This document shows, piece after piece, positions 60,434-64,000 of a DNA stretch of 64,000 nt; the first letter of the stretch is position 1; every line of letters starts with the position of its first letter. The stretch is taken from assembly GCA_023437715.1 (NCBI GenBank), contig JAEZFK010000005.1, forward strand, positions 1-64,000, given 5' to 3'. The notes under the pieces were generated by a model that did no database searches, was not told where the DNA came from, and was given only the letters and a program-made list of their open reading frames with translations. The translations under genes were made by a program, and so were the position numbers. The stretch is from Bacillota bacterium (GTDB taxonomy: Bacteria > Bacillota > Clostridia > Lachnospirales > Lachnospiraceae).

Positions 60434-61378
60434 ATGGGAACGAAATGTATTGGCGTTGATGTGGGCGGAACCGCCGTTAAAATAGGCCTGTTTGAAGCCA
60501 CAGGGGAACTCCTTCATAAATGGGAGGTTCCCACCAGAAAGGAAGAAAGCGGAAAGCACATCATTGAAGATGTGGCCGCTTCCATATTAAAGACTCTGGA
60601 AGAGCTTAACGTTTCTTTAAGCGATATAAGAGGTGTGGGAATGGGAGTTCCTGGACCGGTCATGCCTGACGGCTATGTGGAGGTCTGCGTAAATCTGGGC
60701 TGGCGCAATGTCTATCCGGAGCGTGAGCTGAGCGAAAGGCTTCACGGAACACCGGTAAAAAGCGGCAATGACGCCAATGTGGCTGCATTGGGCGAGATGT
60801 GGCAGGGAGGCGGTAAGGGCTATGACGATATTGTAATGGTTACCCTGGGCACAGGCGTAGGCGGAGGCGTTATCATTGACCAGAAGATCGTTGCCGGAAA
60901 GCACGGCCTGGCCGGTGAGATCGGGCACATGCACATCCGTGATGAGGAAACAGAAAGCTGCAACTGCGGCGGTGTGGGCTGCGTGGAGCAGGTAGCCAGC
61001 GCAACCGGAATTGCAAGAGAAGCCAGAAGGAAGATGGCGGAGCTTGACATCCCGTCGGTTCTCCGTGATGCCGGCGACAATGTGACCGCCAAGGACGTGC
61101 TGGATGCCGCCAAGGCCGGAGACGAGCTGGCAGGCATTGTCATGGAGGTGGTAGGCCATTACCTGGGCCTGGCACTGGCTCAGATCTCCATGGTGGTGGA
61201 CCCTGAGGTGTTCGTCATCGGCGGAGGCGTGTCAAAGGCGGGGCTGTTCCTTGTAGATGCGATTTATAAGCACTACGATAAATACACTCCTATTTCAAAG
61301 AATAAGAGCAGGATCGTTTTGGCAACCCTGGGCAATGACGCAGGAATTTACGGGGCGGCCAGGCTGATTCTGGATTAA
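60434..61378 (+). CDS. glcK: ROK-family glucokinase
   Basis: 314 aa. ATP loop GVDVGGTAVKIG, sugar site SGNDANVAALGEMWQGGG, VTLGTGVGGGVI, GEIGHMHI and the ROK zinc motif CNCGGVGCVEQVAS. Phosphorylates glucose taken up without a phosphotransferase system. AAGGAG lies 13 bases upstream. Likely read with tkt. Confidence 0.94.
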   Translation: MGTKCIGVDVGGTAVKIGLFEATGELLHKWEVPTRKEESGKHIIEDVAASILKTLEELNVSLSDIRGVGMGVPGPVMPDGYVEVCVNLGWRNVYPERELSERLHGTPVKSGNDANVAALGEMWQGGGKGYDDIVMVTLGTGVGGGVIIDQKIVAGKHGLAGEIGHMHIRDEETESCNCGGVGCVEQVASATGIAREARRKMAELDIPSVLRDAGDNVTAKDVLDAAKAGDELAGIVMEVVGHYLGLALAQISMVVDPEVFVIGGGVSKAGLFLVDAIYKHYDKYTPISKNKSRIVLATLGNDAGIYGAARLILD

Positions 61379-61390
61379 AATATGAGAGAG

Positions 61391-61417
61391 GCAGATTCTT
61401 CGGAATCTGCTTTTTTT
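61391..61417 (+). terminator. Terminator after glcK
   Basis: GCAGATTC-TTCG-GAATCTGC followed by seven T. Confidence 0.92.
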
Positions 61418-61456
61418 ATGCAGGAATTTTTAATGATTTTCTTCTTGAAAGAAAAA

Positions 61457-61476
61457 TTTTCGACATTTTTCGACAT
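61457..61476 (+). promoter_or_regulatory. Tandem Spo0A-like boxes before the chemoreceptor promoter
   Basis: TTTTCGACAT occurs twice in a row. On the minus strand each reads TGTCGAAAA, an exact 0A box (TGTCGAA). The 10-base period puts both on one face of the helix, just upstream of the -35 at 61480. Confidence 0.65.
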
Positions 61477-61479
61477 CTA

Positions 61480-61508
61480 TTGCTTTTGCAATTTTTGTTT
61501 GCTATAAT
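61480..61508 (+). promoter_or_regulatory. Promoter of the chemoreceptor gene
   Basis: -35 TTGCTT (61480-61485), 17-base spacer, -10 TATAAT (61503-61508). Confidence 0.7.
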
Positions 61509-61576
61509 AACTTCCAATAAATTTTTGCACCCGTAAAGGGGCGTCAGGGAACAAAAAAATATAAGGGAGGATCGTT

Positions 61577-63724
61577 ATGTTCAAAAGAAAAAAGGAAACA
61601 AATTTACACTCCTCAGCAAAAGGGTTTCATTCACTTTTTGGTAAAATCATGACGTTTATCGGCGGACCTGTAGTTCTTTCATTTCTTGTAGTGGGAATTA
61701 TTATTACAGGCCTTGCAGGATCTACGGTTGTGCGTCTTACCAACAATGAATTAAGCGCCCAGTCTCAGGCGGCATCCAATGAAATTGCTGCTTATTTCCA
61801 GCGTTATTATGAGATAGCCAACCAGCTGGCTTTAAATAGCCAGGTGGATCAATTGTTTGCTGATCTGGGCCCCGGTATGAGCTTCGACCAGGTGGAGTCC
61901 TTTGCCGGTGCAAGGAAGACCATCGAAAATATTCAGGCGCTCAACAGTGATACCCTGGTATCCATCTGGCTGGGGGACGTTGATTCCAGCCAGTTTGCCA
62001 ATTCCATCGGCGATTTTTCAGATAAAAGCTGGATCATAAAGGAACGCCCCTGGTATATCCAGATGGCCGAAGAAAACAAGACTGTCATGACTGAGCCTTA
62101 TGAAGATGCTGCGACAAAGCTTCAGGTGGTAACTGTGGCGGCTCCGGTATACAAGCCGGGAACCCAGGAAATCATCGGGGCCATCGGCATTGATTTCAAC
62201 TTAAAGGGACTGGAGAAGGTCATGGGCTCCTATGTCCTTGGAGATACCGGATTTTATATTTTGACGACGAAAGCCGGCCAGATCATGTACCATCCGGTTT
62301 CCGAGTACATCAACCGCAATGTGGCGGATACGGACATGTCGGACAGCTTTAAGAATGCGGTCCTGTCCCGCACCCTGGGAAGCCTGGAATATACATCCCA
62401 CGGCACTCACAGCCACGGTTACCTTGCGCCGGTAGGAGAAACAGGCTGGCTGGTGGCTACCGGACTGCCGGACAGAGAATTTAATAAGGAATATTCCGGA
62501 ATCCAGATTGCCATGATCATCGCCTTTCTCATTACTGTTACATGTATTTACCTGATGATCCTGTTCACCTCCAGACAGATTATACGGCCCATCAAGGCTC
62601 TGACCAATACGGCAAATCTCATTGCAGCCGGAAATCTGGACGTTTCGGCGGAGGTGACATCCAGGGATGAAACCGGTCAGATGGCGGCTGCCATCAACGG
62701 CACCGTGTCCCAGCTGCAACGGTATACTGCATACATAAGGGAAATCACCCGCACACTGGAAAATATGGCGGACGGGGATATGCGCATTCATTTGGAGGAG
62801 GATTACGTAGGGGAGTTTGCCTCCATCCGGTCGGCCTTTGAAGATATTTCAACCTCCTTAAACGGCACGCTCCGTCTTATCAGTACCTCTGCGGAGCAGG
62901 TCAGCGTGGGAGCCGATCAGGTTTCCAGCGGGGCCCAGGCATTGGCATCCGGGTCCACGGAGCAGGCGGCTACAGTGGAAGAGCTGAATGCCTCCGTCAG
63001 CGAGGTGAGCAGCCAGGCGGCGGCCAACCTAGTCAGCATCGAAGCCTCTGCACGCTCGGTGAAGCAGGTGGCAAAGGACATCGGGGACGGCAATACCCAG
63101 ATGAAACGGCTGACCGAGGCCATGGATGAAATCAGTTCTTCTTCCAGCCAGATTTCCAATATTACAAAGACCATTGAGGACATCGCTTTCCAGACCAACA
63201 TCCTGGCGCTAAACGCCGCCATTGAAGCGGCAAGGGCGGGAGCAGCAGGCAAGGGCTTTGCCGTGGTTGCCGACGAGGTCCGCAATCTTGCCGCCAAATC
63301 TGCGGAGGCGGCCAAGCATACGGCGCAGCTGATCGACGCTTCCGTGGAAACGGTGGAACGGGGAACCCAGATCGCCTCACATACGGCCCAGATTCTGCAG
63401 AGCGTTGGAGAAAGCGCTCAGACCATGATGGAGAGCATTGCACAGATCGAACAGGCCTCTAACCAGCAGACCAGCGCCATTGAACAGATCAAGGTTGGAT
63501 TAAACCAGGTTTCCGCCGTCGTACAGACCAATGCGGCTACGGCTGAGGAGAACTCCGCCACCAGCGAGGAGATGTCGGCCCAGGCAGCGACCCTGCGTTC
63601 GGAAATCGGCAGGTTTAAGCTTACGGATGACAGGAGCCAGAGTGCCAATGTGAGCAGGGGCAGGGGGGCTTTTGAAAGCGGAAGCTTGAAAAATGATTTC
63701 GAGGGCGGCTCGGAAAAGTATTGA
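61577..63724 (+). CDS. Methyl-accepting chemotaxis protein (dCache-HAMP-MA)
   Basis: 715 aa. First membrane segment ~28-52, extracellular dCache_1-like domain (~55-305; DKSWIIKERPWYIQMAEEN and VTVAAPVYKPG are typical), second membrane segment ~310-335, HAMP (~336-390), and the signalling domain ~430-690 with the hairpin tip around IEDIAFQTNILALNAAIEAARAGAAGKGFAVVADEVRNLA, the MCP signature. The Gly-X-Gly-rich tail lacks a CheR-binding pentapeptide. Ligand likely an amino or organic acid by dCache analogy. Strong GGGAGG site. Confidence 0.94.
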   Translation: MFKRKKETNLHSSAKGFHSLFGKIMTFIGGPVVLSFLVVGIIITGLAGSTVVRLTNNELSAQSQAASNEIAAYFQRYYEIANQLALNSQVDQLFADLGPGMSFDQVESFAGARKTIENIQALNSDTLVSIWLGDVDSSQFANSIGDFSDKSWIIKERPWYIQMAEENKTVMTEPYEDAATKLQVVTVAAPVYKPGTQEIIGAIGIDFNLKGLEKVMGSYVLGDTGFYILTTKAGQIMYHPVSEYINRNVADTDMSDSFKNAVLSRTLGSLEYTSHGTHSHGYLAPVGETGWLVATGLPDREFNKEYSGIQIAMIIAFLITVTCIYLMILFTSRQIIRPIKALTNTANLIAAGNLDVSAEVTSRDETGQMAAAINGTVSQLQRYTAYIREITRTLENMADGDMRIHLEEDYVGEFASIRSAFEDISTSLNGTLRLISTSAEQVSVGADQVSSGAQALASGSTEQAATVEELNASVSEVSSQAAANLVSIEASARSVKQVAKDIGDGNTQMKRLTEAMDEISSSSSQISNITKTIEDIAFQTNILALNAAIEAARAGAAGKGFAVVADEVRNLAAKSAEAAKHTAQLIDASVETVERGTQIASHTAQILQSVGESAQTMMESIAQIEQASNQQTSAIEQIKVGLNQVSAVVQTNAATAEENSATSEEMSAQAATLRSEIGRFKLTDDRSQSANVSRGRGAFESGSLKNDFEGGSEKY

Positions 63725-63751
63725 TGCAATTCCGTATAATCATATAATGAT

Positions 63752-63801
63752 AAAAGCAGCGTTTCCTGATCCCTTTACGGGGAAGGGAAACGCTGCTTTT
63801 T
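63752..63801. terminator. Bidirectional terminator
   Basis: AAAAGCAGCGTTTCC pairs with GGGAAACGCTGCTTTT, with flanking A and T runs, between the chemoreceptor and the opposing kinase gene. Confidence 0.9.
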
Positions 63802-63822
63802 GTAAGTGCGTGTAGGGAGCAT

Positions 63823-64000
63823 CTACACGGAATCTGCCGGGGGCTGCTGCGGTGCTTCCTTTGGAACCGGAATAGAAAACCAGATTGCCGTAAAGTCTTT
63901 GCAGCGGCTGTTAATATGCAGGCAGGAATCCGGTCCGTAGGATAAGACCAGCCTGGAATTTGTATTCACCAACCCGATGTTCTGATTGGATGCAGGGTTG
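63823..64000 (-). CDS. C-terminal end of a sensor histidine kinase (partial)
   Basis: The last 58 codons of a minus-strand gene entering from the right edge. The stretch NIGLVNTNSRLVLSYG followed by a strand ending IWFSIPVP is the final part of a HATPase_c domain of the LytS/YesM type (compare ALINVNSRIRLLMGDEYG in the kinase at 8314). The tail is Pro/Gln-rich. Start and sensor part lie outside the window. Confidence 0.7.
   Translation of the reverse strand, partial: NPASNQNIGLVNTNSRLVLSYGPDSCLHINSRCKDFTAIWFSIPVPKEAPQQPPADSV

Noticed and set aside
61509..61576. c-di-GMP riboswitch before the chemoreceptor
   Set aside because: The leader is under 80 bases and lacks the GEMM core; only the GGGGCG-containing stretch drew attention.

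Overview
The window reads as chromosome of an anaerobic, spore-forming, motile Clostridia member, most likely Lachnospiraceae (the Clostridium/Lacrimispora/Enterocloster/Hungatella type). Grounds: a streptococcal-type fab/acc cluster with FabK and an AccD-AccA fusion, sporulation genes (SpmA, YyaC), candidate Spo0A boxes, a large 2-hydroxyacyl-CoA dehydratase activase, TSCPD and DUF1858 proteins, GGAGG ribosome sites, and a yaaO-kinase-holB-ricT-trmN-rsmI gene order. Family calls come from reading the translated sequence; no database search was run.

Layout. 0.0-0.2 kb: tRNA-Phe (cut by the window edge) and tRNA-Lys. 0.2-2.9 kb: a small unknown gene, an Orn/Lys/Arg decarboxylase and a guanylate-kinase-like gene. 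3.1-11.0 kb, minus strand: a sugar ABC transporter (permease, tandem ATPase, lipoprotein) beside an operon of AraC-type response regulator, LytS/YesM-type kinase and a tandem ABC 'ATPase' that has lost its catalytic motifs. This block separates the kinase from holB. 11.2-15.7 kb: holB, ricT, trmN6, an AT-richer methyltransferase, rsmI. 15.7-26.3 kb: fabH-acpP-fabK-fabD-fabG-fabF-accB-fabZ-accC-accDA-fabK2, with two FabT-like palindromes but no fabT gene. 26.4-34.4 kb: a giant dehydratase activase diverging from a Crp/Fnr regulator, then a DUF1858 protein and an ABC transporter. These share two palindromes, one of them at matching activator positions (-41.5) before two promoters.

34.5-40.5 kb: uracil permease, SpmA without SpmB, TSCPD protein, MTA/SAH nucleosidase, a membrane protein and pgi. 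40.6-52.3 kb: a flavin-based extracellular electron transfer (EET) type locus. It holds type II NADH dehydrogenase with a membrane tail, polyprenyl diphosphate synthase, a PplA-like two-repeat lipoprotein and an ApbE flavin transferase. Quinone genes ubiD, ubiA and ubiX follow, then an ABC transporter and a NusG-domain-II (EetA-like) protein. 52.4-58.4 kb: envelope and sporulation proteins, including an MPN-like/LysM protein with pentapeptide repeats. 58.4-64.0 kb: transketolase, glucokinase, a chemoreceptor preceded by tandem Spo0A-like boxes, and the tail of a sensor kinase.

The most interesting material is: the EET/quinone locus with its mix of parts; a roughly 58-bp leader repeat found twice before the MTA/SAH nucleosidase gene and once before ubiX; the Crp/Fnr operator set; the dead ABC ATPase inside a two-component operon; and a 110-bp nested inverted repeat upstream of the EET locus.
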